A stretch of 64,000 nucleotides of DNA from the NCBI RefSeq assembly GCF_022807975.1, contig NZ_CP094358.1:744001-808000 (forward strand), in the 5' to 3' direction. Below the pieces are notes generated by a model. It saw only the letters and a list, made by a program, of their open reading frames with translations. It was not told the DNA's origin and did no database searches. Numbering within the stretch: position 1 is the first letter of the stretch; each line of letters starts with the position of its first letter. Positions 27,675-35,422 of this stretch are shown here, in pieces. Source of the stretch: Abyssalbus ytuae (GTDB lineage Bacteria; Bacteroidota; Bacteroidia; Flavobacteriales; Flavobacteriaceae). The position numbers and the translations under genes are program-made.

Positions 27675-27705
27675 TAAAATTATTAAAAACCATAAATACA
27701 GAGTT

Positions 27706-28719
27706 ATGAATTTTAACGATGAATATAACGATGAATATATTGAAAAACGAAACAGCTTATATGAATACTTTGATGAATATTTTGATGAATTGGAATTTCC
27801 AGATGATGTAAAAATAAAAATAGCACATATTGATACGGGAATTACAGAACATCCCTATTTAGAAGGAGGTTTTATTAAAGAAAATACAATGGATTTTACT
27901 AAACCCCAAAATAATCAAAAGGGCAAAGGTGTCATTACGGTAGAAAAAGCACTAAGCAAAAAATTTGGCGATCATGGTACAGCAACAGCAGGTCTTATTA
28001 TTAATAACGAAGAAGATGAAAACATAAAGGGTATTATCCCTAGATGGATGATAGATAATAAAATGATAGAATTTCATTCATACCGGGTTGGCAATAGTGT
28101 GGTTTTATCAATAAATGCTGTTAACAGGTTGAGCAAGGCAATTAATCATGCTGTTAAGGAAGGTTGTAAAATTATCTCAATAAGTTTGGGGGCTGAGGGG
28201 TTTGAAGATCGTAAGCTTCGCCTCGCTATGGAATATGCGGTCAATAATGGAGTTATTATTTGTTGTGCTGCCGGGCAACTCGTGCCTTTTCAAATTTATC
28301 CTGCCGCTTTTTCACATGAGAATTTATGCATTTGCTGTGCTGCAAGCACAGCACAAAATGAGCCTTGGAAAAGTACTTGGTGGAACAGTTTTCAAAATGG
28401 CTATGTGACAATTGCGGCTCCGGGAACTTCTATGCCTAAAATTTATTGGGAAGATATAGATAATCCAAGCGTAAAAAAAAGTGAAGGATCTTCTTACTCT
28501 ACAGCATATACTGCATCAGTAGCTGCCTTATGGTATTTAAAAAACTATAAGTCTTTGAGTAAAAGAGCCGGAAATGAAATTGTTAGGATTTTTAAAACAC
28601 GTATTCAGTATACACGTATTCCCTGGGAAGATAATCGTGGTTATAGTAGAAATAAAATAGGTCCAGGCATCTTAAACCCAAAAGGGGTATTGAAGAAGAG
28701 ACCACCTGAATTAAGATAG
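27706..28719 (+). CDS. Cytoplasmic subtilisin-like (S8) serine protease
   Basis: 337 residues from the ATG at 27706; the frame is open 20 codons further upstream but that stretch overlaps the 94-aa gene. The start leads into a very acidic stretch (NFNDEYNDEYIEKR) instead of a signal peptide or classical prodomain. Catalytic triad: Asp43 (HIDTGI), His90 (FGDHGTA), Ser263 (GSSYSTAYTA). At the oxyanion position the usual AAGN is AAGQ, so Asn is replaced by Gln191. Clusters of cysteines (IICCAAG, CICCAAS) fit a reducing cytoplasm. It is followed 57 bp later by the MACPF gene and is the likely processing enzyme for it or for another operon product. Confidence 0.88.
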   Translation: MNFNDEYNDEYIEKRNSLYEYFDEYFDELEFPDDVKIKIAHIDTGITEHPYLEGGFIKENTMDFTKPQNNQKGKGVITVEKALSKKFGDHGTATAGLIINNEEDENIKGIIPRWMIDNKMIEFHSYRVGNSVVLSINAVNRLSKAINHAVKEGCKIISISLGAEGFEDRKLRLAMEYAVNNGVIICCAAGQLVPFQIYPAAFSHENLCICCAASTAQNEPWKSTWWNSFQNGYVTIAAPGTSMPKIYWEDIDNPSVKKSEGSSYSTAYTASVAALWYLKNYKSLSKRAGNEIVRIFKTRIQYTRIPWEDNRGYSRNKIGPGILNPKGVLKKRPPELR

Positions 28720-28776
28720 AAAAAATGCAAATAACTCGAAGAATATAAATAATTAAAACTTTAAAAATACAATATT

Positions 28777-30342
28777 ATGGAAATTATCAATATTAAACTT
28801 AAAGACAAAGATGGGAACTCCATTTGTACTTCTGCTAAAGGAAGCAAAACTATAGAAGACAGTAATAAGATCGTTTTCAATTTTCAACCTGAATCTTCAA
28901 TTAATCTTAAAAAAAACGAACAATATAGTATATCGTATGTTGAAGAGTTGAGTAGAAAACCATCTAGCAATGTAATAGTTACTTATATTAAAAAAGAAGG
29001 GGAGAATTTGAGGTTTAAAAAAGGGAGTGAAATAGATTCCAAACAAAAACACATCAGTAATTTTGGTATCATTGGATATGGTATCAACACATTAGAAAAT
29101 GAGCCTACTTCAAGCATCATTGATTTCACATTTAATAATGAACAATCATTTAAATGGAACAATGAGAACATTTCTATTCCAGATCAAATTGATTTTAATG
29201 AAACGCCGACAGGACAAAGTGTTAAAGGGACATTTTCCAGTAAAATTATTACCTCAAGGGAATATCAATTAGATATGATGTCAAAACTAGGACTATCGGC
29301 AAAAGATCCTGAAACGTGTTTAACCTTTAAGGGAAATGCTGATCTTACTAATAACTTTTTTTCAAATAAAAGTGGAGATTTGGCAATTGAATTATATACC
29401 AATAGAGTAGATATTTCATTTTTAGAATTAATAAAAATTAATTATTCAAAATTTTTAAATGAGGAGGTTAAAGAAGCTATAAAATCATGTGGCGGATATC
29501 TGGATAAGATAATTGATTTTTACAAAACCTATGGTACCCATGTTATAAAAAGTGCTCATATTGGGGGGCAAATGAATATGAAAACTACCGTAAGAATAGA
29601 TCATAAAACAAACAAGGAAATAAGTAAAAATAAAATTGATATCACTGCTAACGTAAAAGCTGAAAATAACGACCATATTAATGGTTCTGTAAACTTTGAC
29701 AAAAGAAATGAGGGTACCAGCAAATTGTTTAGGGATATATCTGAAAAGCAAATTTCACTAATTGGGGGTAATGTGTCTACCAAAGATGAAGAAACTTGGA
29801 GACAAAGCCTGTTAAATAGTAAAATTCCCCTAAGAGGAGAATCAATTTCCGATTCGGTTTCTCAAAAAGGTGATTCGGATAATACGAATTTAGGCCTTGT
29901 TGGTATTCAATATACCGAGATTTATAATGTATTGGATCTTGATCCTACTCAAAAAGAAGCGTTCGAAAAAGCTTTTGATAAGTATATGAACGGAATAAAT
30001 CCATTTGATAACACCCCGCAACGATTAAAGCCTCGAATGGATTATGATAATCCCATATATGTTGCAAGCCCAAATAGGAAAACTTTTAAGATGAGAGGCT
30101 GGGGTGCTACTTATGTAACTTCTGCCGGTCTTTATGGTAAACCAGGAAGCTGGGCTATTGTAAGATGTAAATCAGATGCAGAACCAGGCGGTTGGGATGA
30201 AAAAACAATCTATGCCGGCGAAAAAGTAGAATTACGCGGCAAAACTGCATACATGAGTGGGCTTATGTATATAGAGGTTGTTTCTTCCGGAAAAGATAAT
30301 GATGCTGTGATTTATACCGAAAACACTTTAGTCTCATGGTAG
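28777..30342 (+). CDS. MACPF/perforin-domain pore-forming protein
   Basis: 521 residues. The MACPF signature is clear: FYKTYGTHVIKSAHIGG (Tyr-Gly-Thr-His at 252-255, Gly-Gly at 263-264), with GIIGYGINTLE near residue 98 as the usual lead-in. An N-terminal beta-rich domain covers about 1-95; the MACPF core about 95-400; a C-terminal beta domain follows (about 420-521, with MRGWGATYVTSAGLYGKPGSW and CKSDAEPGGW). Unlike most bacterial MACPF proteins (for example Bacteroidales BSAP toxins) it has no signal peptide or lipobox. It could form pores from inside the producing cell, be injected, or be released on lysis. A terminator follows at 30420. Confidence 0.9.
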   Translation: MEIINIKLKDKDGNSICTSAKGSKTIEDSNKIVFNFQPESSINLKKNEQYSISYVEELSRKPSSNVIVTYIKKEGENLRFKKGSEIDSKQKHISNFGIIGYGINTLENEPTSSIIDFTFNNEQSFKWNNENISIPDQIDFNETPTGQSVKGTFSSKIITSREYQLDMMSKLGLSAKDPETCLTFKGNADLTNNFFSNKSGDLAIELYTNRVDISFLELIKINYSKFLNEEVKEAIKSCGGYLDKIIDFYKTYGTHVIKSAHIGGQMNMKTTVRIDHKTNKEISKNKIDITANVKAENNDHINGSVNFDKRNEGTSKLFRDISEKQISLIGGNVSTKDEETWRQSLLNSKIPLRGESISDSVSQKGDSDNTNLGLVGIQYTEIYNVLDLDPTQKEAFEKAFDKYMNGINPFDNTPQRLKPRMDYDNPIYVASPNRKTFKMRGWGATYVTSAGLYGKPGSWAIVRCKSDAEPGGWDEKTIYAGEKVELRGKTAYMSGLMYIEVVSSGKDNDAVIYTENTLVSW

Positions 30343-30419
30343 TTTATTGCTAACACAGGCAGACATATTAACTACTAAAATGGCTGTCATATTTTTAGAA
30401 ATATATGCTATTATTTAAT

Positions 30420-30456
30420 AGGCCGTCTTAAAAGTAATTTAGGACGGCCTTTTTTG
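30420..30456 (+). terminator. Strong terminator after the MACPF gene
   Basis: AGGCCGTC / GACGGCCT stem (8 bp, extended by weaker pairs), 15-nt loop, followed by six T. Also positioned to end the convergent kmo gene. Confidence 0.85.
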
Positions 30457-30486
30457 TTTATGTCTTTTTTCTTTTGAATGACGATA

Positions 30487-31836
30487 TTAAGGTTTTCTAT
30501 CCAACAATTTCAAAATTAGCTTTTCAACTTCTTCGCTATTCCATTTAGTTTCAATTTCTTCCATAATCATTACTTCATCCATTATAGACTTTTGAAAATC
30601 TCCTATTTCTAATGCCTCTGAATATGGTCTTTCAGAAAATGTCACCCTGCTATATAAGGGCACCCATTTATCTGGATATTTGTCTGAAAACCATTTTTCA
30701 ATTTTTTTCCTTAAAATAAACTTTTCATCTGCTGTTTTTGTACTCATTTCAATAAAATTCCTATAACTTAATTCAGCAACAGCATCGGCGTTTGGTTTCC
30801 TTTCCTTTTCATATTCTTTGAATATTTTTCCCCAATCATCATTGTATTTGTCCATTAATTCGTTAAGTACAGTAATATCCTCAAACCCAGCATTCATTCC
30901 TTGTCCGTAAAAAGGTACAATAGCATGGGCAGAATCCCCTACCAGGGCAGCTTTATCCCAGTATGTCCAGGGATAGCATTTTATTGTTACCAGAGTACTG
31001 GTTGGATTTTTAAAAAAGTCGTTAACTAAATTTGAAATATCGTCTTTTACAGTTGGAAAATACTTTTCAAAGAAATCTCTTACCGCCTCTTCAGTCTTTA
31101 ACTTGCTAAAAGATTCCTCCCCTTCAAAAGGCATAAAAAGGGTACAGGTAAAACTGCCATCCAAATTAGGAAGGGCTATGAACATAAAATTCCCCCTTGG
31201 CCAAATATGTAATGAATTTTTATTGAGTTTATGAGTGCCGTCTGCATTTGGGAGTATAGTTAACTCTTTATATCCTGTATTTAAAAATTCCTGACTATAA
31301 TTAAACAAACTTCTTCTTTGCATTTTATGTCTTACCCTGGAAAAAGCGCCATCGGCCCCAAATACTATATCATATTTTAATTCTTCCCACTCAGATTTTT
31401 CTGTTTCACCAACAAAGAGTGTGGCTTCGGGCAATGATACATCCCATACTTTTGAATTAAAGAAAAATTTAACGCCTTCTTTTTCTGCCAGGTCTATCAT
31501 TTTTTTATTCAAAACACTTCTGGATATTGAATAAATTGATTCTCCTGTTTTACCATAATTTTGAAAATAAACCGGCTTGCCAATAGCATGTATTGCCCTT
31601 TTATCCATAGGGATGCCTATTCTTTTTATTTCCTCATCAATATTTACCTTTTTCAATGCCTTCCATCCTCTTGCTGACATGGCTAAGTTTATTGATCGCC
31701 CGGAAAATTCAATCTTTCTGATATCAGGTCTTCTGTCATATACATCTACCTTATGGCCTCTTTTTTTCAGATAAATTGAAAGTAATGCTCCTACAAGACC
31801 ACTCCCGACAATTGCTATATTTTTAGGTTTTTGCAT
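30487..31836 (-). CDS. kmo: Kynurenine 3-monooxygenase
   Basis: FAD-dependent hydroxylase of L-kynurenine in tryptophan breakdown and de novo NAD synthesis. About 449 residues from the ATG at 31834-31836. The open frame extends upstream to 31950, but the FAD-binding GSGLVGALLSIYLKKRG should lie near the N-terminus. Also seen: GRSINLAMSARGWKAL, the second FAD motif DIVFGADGAFSRVR and AALVGDSAHAIVPFYGQGMNAGFED. kynU, the next pathway enzyme, lies 1.5 kb away on the same strand. Confidence 0.95.
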   Translation of the reverse strand: MQKPKNIAIVGSGLVGALLSIYLKKRGHKVDVYDRRPDIRKIEFSGRSINLAMSARGWKALKKVNIDEEIKRIGIPMDKRAIHAIGKPVYFQNYGKTGESIYSISRSVLNKKMIDLAEKEGVKFFFNSKVWDVSLPEATLFVGETEKSEWEELKYDIVFGADGAFSRVRHKMQRRSLFNYSQEFLNTGYKELTILPNADGTHKLNKNSLHIWPRGNFMFIALPNLDGSFTCTLFMPFEGEESFSKLKTEEAVRDFFEKYFPTVKDDISNLVNDFFKNPTSTLVTIKCYPWTYWDKAALVGDSAHAIVPFYGQGMNAGFEDITVLNELMDKYNDDWGKIFKEYEKERKPNADAVAELSYRNFIEMSTKTADEKFILRKKIEKWFSDKYPDKWVPLYSRVTFSERPYSEALEIGDFQKSIMDEVMIMEEIETKWNSEEVEKLILKLLDRKP

Positions 31837-32003
31837 TCTAAATTTTATAATATATTCTAAGTTTTTATAAAAAAAATCGAGATTATAAATCCCGACTTTC
31901 CCAAGATGAAAGCTAAAATAATGAATTCCTGTAAAATACATAAGTTCCACACTTTATAACAAGTTTTATAACCCATATTTCTACCTGGATTGTATTAATA
32001 AAA

Positions 32004-32100
32004 ATCCAAAATAATAGTTGCCCTCGTATATATAATGTCCAAACCGCACTATGCGTCTATATAAATGAGCCCTTTACTACTTAGAGTAAAGGGTTTTTTT
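32004..32100 (+). ncRNA. RNA-like element 1, ending in an orphan terminator
   Basis: A plus-strand stretch with no gene, ending in a perfect 9-bp hairpin (CCCTTTACT / AGTAAAGGG at 32070-32093) and seven T. Its 5' part (AATCCAAA...CCTCGTATATATA) resembles the start of a second element 148 bp further on. No plus-strand gene precedes it, so the terminator implies an unannotated transcript. The family was not recognised. Confidence 0.45.
32070..32100 (+). terminator. Orphan intrinsic terminator 1
   Basis: Perfect 9-bp stem, 6-nt loop, seven T, plus-strand orientation, no upstream plus-strand CDS within 1.7 kb. Confidence 0.75.
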
Positions 32101-32151
32101 ATTCGATTCCCCGGTTTTTTTCTTTTTATGAAAATTTTAACATTTAATATA

Positions 32152-32255
32152 ATCCAAACCTATAATCCACCCCGTATATATATCAAATTATTACATATAG
32201 TAGGTATTAGTTTAGGGAAAAAGGCTCTCCGTTTTTACACGGAGGGTTTTTTTTT
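32152..32255 (+). ncRNA. RNA-like element 2, tandem relative of element 1
   Basis: Begins with a similar block (AATCCAAACC...CCCCGTATATATA) and ends in a hairpin of CTCTCCGT / ACGGAGGG (8 pairs including one T-G) with nine T (32225-32255). It overlaps the end of the MFS remnant on the other strand. Same reasoning and caveats as element 1. Confidence 0.45.
32225..32255 (+). terminator. Orphan intrinsic terminator 2
   Basis: Stem of 8 pairs, 6-nt loop, nine T on the plus strand; no plus-strand CDS ends nearby. Confidence 0.75.
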
Positions 32256-32520
32256 ATCCTCTTATTTGAAGGGTAAATGCAATGATTAATGAAATAATTG
32301 TAAAAAGTAAAAGAGTAATAAAACTTAAATGTAAAGACGAGAATTTTGCCAGATAACCAAGAATAACCGGGCATACTAAAAACCCCAGAAATCCGGAACC
32401 GGAAATAAGTGAAATCCCCTGAGCAGAATCAACATTTTTTATTTTGCCCCCAATTCTGAATAATTCCGGAACAATTACAGAGAGTCCTGAACTTATCACA
32501 CCAAATCTGATAATCACCAA
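32254..32520 (-). pseudogene. C-terminal remnant of an MFS transporter
   Basis: 88 codons encoding only the last membrane helices of a major facilitator transporter (ISLISGSGFLGFLVCPVILGYLAKFS and FITLLLFTIISLIIAF, ending LQIRG). The frame opens with TTG and meets an in-frame stop about 16 bp further upstream; the following DNA is the pirin promoter region. The other ten or so helices are missing. Judged a 5'-deleted gene. Confidence 0.75.
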
Positions 32521-32628
32521 AAACCAAGTTTCCCTTCATCTATATTTAATCATATAATAAATTTTATCTCTCTTAAGCAGAATAAATTTCCACGTATATT
32601 TTAATAACTTTAAATAAATTTTGTTAAA

Positions 32629-33342
32629 ATGAAAACTATTCTGCACAAATCAAACACACGGGGTCATGCTAATCATGGGTGGCTTAATACTTATCATTCT
32701 TTCAGTTTTGCTAATTACTATAACCCTGAGAGAATGAATTTTGGGGCTTTAAGAGTTTTAAATGACGATACGGTAGCCCCGGGCATGGGTTTTGGCAAGC
32801 ATCCTCATGATAATATGGAAATAATCTCCATACCCCTGTATGGCGACTTAGAGCATGAAGACAGTATGGGAAATAAAGTAGTTATTAAAGAAGGAGATAT
32901 ACAAATCATGACTGCCGGAACAGGCATCATACACAGTGAAAAAAATAAAAATTTGAACAAAGAAGTTAAGTTTCTTCAAATCTGGATTTTACCTAAACAC
33001 AAAAATGTAAAACCAAATTATGATCAGATCACTCTTAAACCTGAAGACAGAAAAAACAAGTTGCAACAAATTGTATCCCCAAAACAGGATGAAAGCGGAG
33101 TGACCATCAATCAGGATGCATGGTTTTATATTACCGAAATAGACACAGGCAGGCAACTTACATATCATTTAAAAGGGAAAAATACAGGAGTATATGCCTT
33201 TGTAATTGATGGCAACCTGGATATTAACAATATCCCCCTGGCAACACGTGACGGTTTGGGAATAACCGAAACTGATAAAATTGACATTCAGGCAGTAACA
33301 AATGCTCAACTTCTTTTAATGGAAGTCCCTCTAAATATTTAA
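32629..33342 (+). CDS. Pirin-family protein
   Basis: 237-residue bicupin, cytoplasmic. N-terminal cupin metal-binding residues in FGKHPHDNMEII and the later HSEKN cover the typical His-x-His...His...Glu set; the start RGHANHGWLNTYHSFSFANYY is diagnostic. Some pirins are quercetinases; the substrate here is unknown. It sits between kmo and kynU but on the opposite strand. Confidence 0.95.
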   Translation: MKTILHKSNTRGHANHGWLNTYHSFSFANYYNPERMNFGALRVLNDDTVAPGMGFGKHPHDNMEIISIPLYGDLEHEDSMGNKVVIKEGDIQIMTAGTGIIHSEKNKNLNKEVKFLQIWILPKHKNVKPNYDQITLKPEDRKNKLQQIVSPKQDESGVTINQDAWFYITEIDTGRQLTYHLKGKNTGVYAFVIDGNLDINNIPLATRDGLGITETDKIDIQAVTNAQLLLMEVPLNI

Positions 33343-33370
33343 TAAGTATAAAACATTATTAATAAGAACT

Positions 33371-34648
33371 TTAGGTTTTATCTTGCCCGGTCATTCCTTT
33401 TTTTAATATTTGTCCAAACTCATACATATCTTCAAACGAACAATAAAAAGGTACTGGAGCCAGCCTTATTACATTGGGCTCCCTCCAATCAATTATCACA
33501 CCGTTCTTCATTAAATAATCAAAAATACTTCTGCCTTTTCCATGTAAGAAAACCGAAAGTTGACAACCTCTGTCTCCCGGAGTTATAATTTCAAAAGTAG
33601 CATCAACTTCTTTATCTACTTGGTTTAATATAAATTCAAGGTAGGATGTTAACATTTTACTTTTTTCCGTTAAAACATCCATCCCTACCTCCTCAAACAT
33701 TTGTAAAGATGCTAGATATGGTGCCAATGATAAAATGGAAGGATTACTCAAATGCCAGGCCTCAGCATTTGTCATAGGCTGAAAATCATGTTCCATTAAG
33801 AACCTTCTTTCTTTGCTATGCCCCCACCAACCTTCAAATCTCGGGATATCTTTTTTTCCTAAATACTTCTCATTTATATATATACCTGAAACATTCCCCG
33901 GCCCGCTATTCATATATTTATAACTACACCAGGCTGCAAAATCTACATTCCATTTATTTAATTCCAGTGTTATATTACCAACTGCATGGGCTAAATCCCA
34001 ACCAACATTTGCACCTTTACTTTGCCCGGCTTTTGTAATGGCCTCCATGTCAAAAACCTGTCCGTTATAATAGTTAACCCCTCCTATCAAAACCAGGGCA
34101 AGTTCATCTCCAATTTCATCAATTTTAGAAAGTATATCTTCGGTTCTCCAAAAATGCTCACCCTCTCTTTTCTTCACTTCAACAATAGCCTCCGCAGGAT
34201 TAAAGCCGTGAAAACGCACCTGGCTGGCCAGCATATACTGATCAGATGGAAATGCCTTCTCCTCACATAATATTTTATATTTTTTTTTGGTAGGAGTATA
34301 AAAAGATACCATCAATAAATGAAGATTCACTGTTAACGTATTCATAACTGTAACCTCCTCAGGTTTTGCTCCTACAACTTTTGCCAAAGGTTTAGCCAAG
34401 CGTTCATGATAATCCCACCATGGTTTTTCTCCATAAAAATGTCCTTCAACCCCAAGATTCTTCCAGTCTTCCATTACTTCATTAACAAACGCCTGAGAAG
34501 TTTTTGGCTGAAGGCCTAACGAATTTCCCGTAAAATAAATTACCTTCTTATTATTGACTTTTGGAAAGTGAAATTGTTTTTTATATTTACTCAGTTTATC
34601 ATTTTTGTCCAGTTTCCGGGCAAAACTTCTGGTATTTTGAAATTGCAT
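33371..34648 (-). CDS. kynU: Kynureninase
   Basis: PLP enzyme that cleaves kynurenine or 3-hydroxykynurenine to (3-hydroxy)anthranilate and alanine. 425 residues. Typical segments: FTGNSLGLQPK, NTLTVNLHLLMVSFYTPT, VGWDLAHAVGNI, and the PLP lysine in AAWCSYKYMNSGPG. The C-terminus RLAPVPFYCSFEDMYEF matches. With kmo it supplies 3-hydroxyanthranilate, probably for NAD; the dioxygenase step is not encoded in this window. Confidence 0.96.
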   Translation of the reverse strand: MQFQNTRSFARKLDKNDKLSKYKKQFHFPKVNNKKVIYFTGNSLGLQPKTSQAFVNEVMEDWKNLGVEGHFYGEKPWWDYHERLAKPLAKVVGAKPEEVTVMNTLTVNLHLLMVSFYTPTKKKYKILCEEKAFPSDQYMLASQVRFHGFNPAEAIVEVKKREGEHFWRTEDILSKIDEIGDELALVLIGGVNYYNGQVFDMEAITKAGQSKGANVGWDLAHAVGNITLELNKWNVDFAAWCSYKYMNSGPGNVSGIYINEKYLGKKDIPRFEGWWGHSKERRFLMEHDFQPMTNAEAWHLSNPSILSLAPYLASLQMFEEVGMDVLTEKSKMLTSYLEFILNQVDKEVDATFEIITPGDRGCQLSVFLHGKGRSIFDYLMKNGVIIDWREPNVIRLAPVPFYCSFEDMYEFGQILKKGMTGQDKT

Positions 34649-34712
34649 TCTTTTTTAAAGTTTTTGTAAAAATACAACTTCATTTTATTAAGAAAGCCTT
34701 GGGAATAAATAA

Positions 34713-34720
34713 TACTTTTG
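34713..34720 (+). promoter_or_regulatory. Putative -7 box (TACTTTTG) for the O-methyltransferase
   Basis: TAnnTTTG match only 14 bp before the ATG, implying a very short leader. Confidence 0.4.
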
Positions 34721-34733
34721 CAAAAAAAATATT

Positions 34734-35375
34734 ATGCATTTTATATCCGAAGCATTAGAGAGTTATGCAACTTTTCACTCAGAAGAAGAGCCCGTTATTT
34801 TAAAAGAGTTAGCAAGAGAAACTCATTTAAAAATCTTGCGACCTCGTATGCTTAGCGGTCATTTTCAGGGCAGGCTGTTAAGTATTCTATCAAAACTTTT
34901 ACGTCCTAAAACCATCCTGGAAATAGGCACTTATACCGGCTATTCTGCAATTTGTCTTGCCGAAGGATTACCTGATAATGGTGAATTGCATACAATAGAT
35001 GTAAATGAAGAGTTATTTGAATTACAGAGAAAATATTTTGATAAGAGCGGATATGGAAATAAAATAATTCAACATACAGGTAATGCCCTGGAAATTATAC
35101 CTGCCTTACATAAAAATTTTGATCTTGTATTTATTGACGCTGATAAACATAACTATTCGATATATTTTGACCTTATCATTGAAAAAATGAATAAAGGGGG
35201 AGTTATTTTGTCTGATAATGTATTATGGAGCGGAAAGGTATTAGAACACGTAAACCCTAATGATAAAAGTACTATTGCCCTCATTGAATATAATAAAAAA
35301 CTGAAAGAAGACAATCGTATTGAAACTGTATTACTTCCTGTCAGAGATGGTTTAACATTAAGCAGGGTTAAATAA
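34734..35375 (+). CDS. Class I SAM-dependent O-methyltransferase
   Basis: 213 residues, catechol O-methyltransferase-like (methyltransferase_3 family). SAM site LEIGTYTGYSAICLAEGLP, metal-site acidic residues in LVFIDADKHNY and ILSDNVLWSGKV. Usual substrates are catechol-like hydroxyls. It is next to the kynurenine genes but divergent, so a link is not shown. Confidence 0.93.
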   Translation: MHFISEALESYATFHSEEEPVILKELARETHLKILRPRMLSGHFQGRLLSILSKLLRPKTILEIGTYTGYSAICLAEGLPDNGELHTIDVNEELFELQRKYFDKSGYGNKIIQHTGNALEIIPALHKNFDLVFIDADKHNYSIYFDLIIEKMNKGGVILSDNVLWSGKVLEHVNPNDKSTIALIEYNKKLKEDNRIETVLLPVRDGLTLSRVK

Positions 35376-35402
35376 AACCGGGGCTAAGTTAGCCCCGGTT
35401 TT
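35374..35402. terminator. Bidirectional terminator
   Basis: Long perfect inverted repeat (AAAACCGGGGCTAA / TTAGCCCCGGTTTT, 14-bp arms around one base) between the convergent O-methyltransferase and subtilase genes. Confidence 0.85.
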
Positions 35403-35422
35403 ATTTAATTCTTTAGAAAGAA

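Noticed and set aside
27646-27705. 20-residue extension of the cytoplasmic subtilase
   Set aside because: It overlaps the 94-aa gene in another frame and adds a basic stretch without a signal; the ATG at 27706 is better placed after that gene's stop.
31837-31950. 38-residue N-terminal extension of kynurenine 3-monooxygenase
   Set aside because: The FAD-binding GxGxxG motif should be near the start of the protein; the ATG at 31836 gives the usual length.
32021-32100. Possible tRNA gene near the orphan terminators
   Set aside because: No T-loop or anticodon-stem pattern could be found.
32065-32289. 74-codon plus-strand open frame
   Set aside because: It runs through both orphan terminators and the MFS remnant and shows no protein-like composition.
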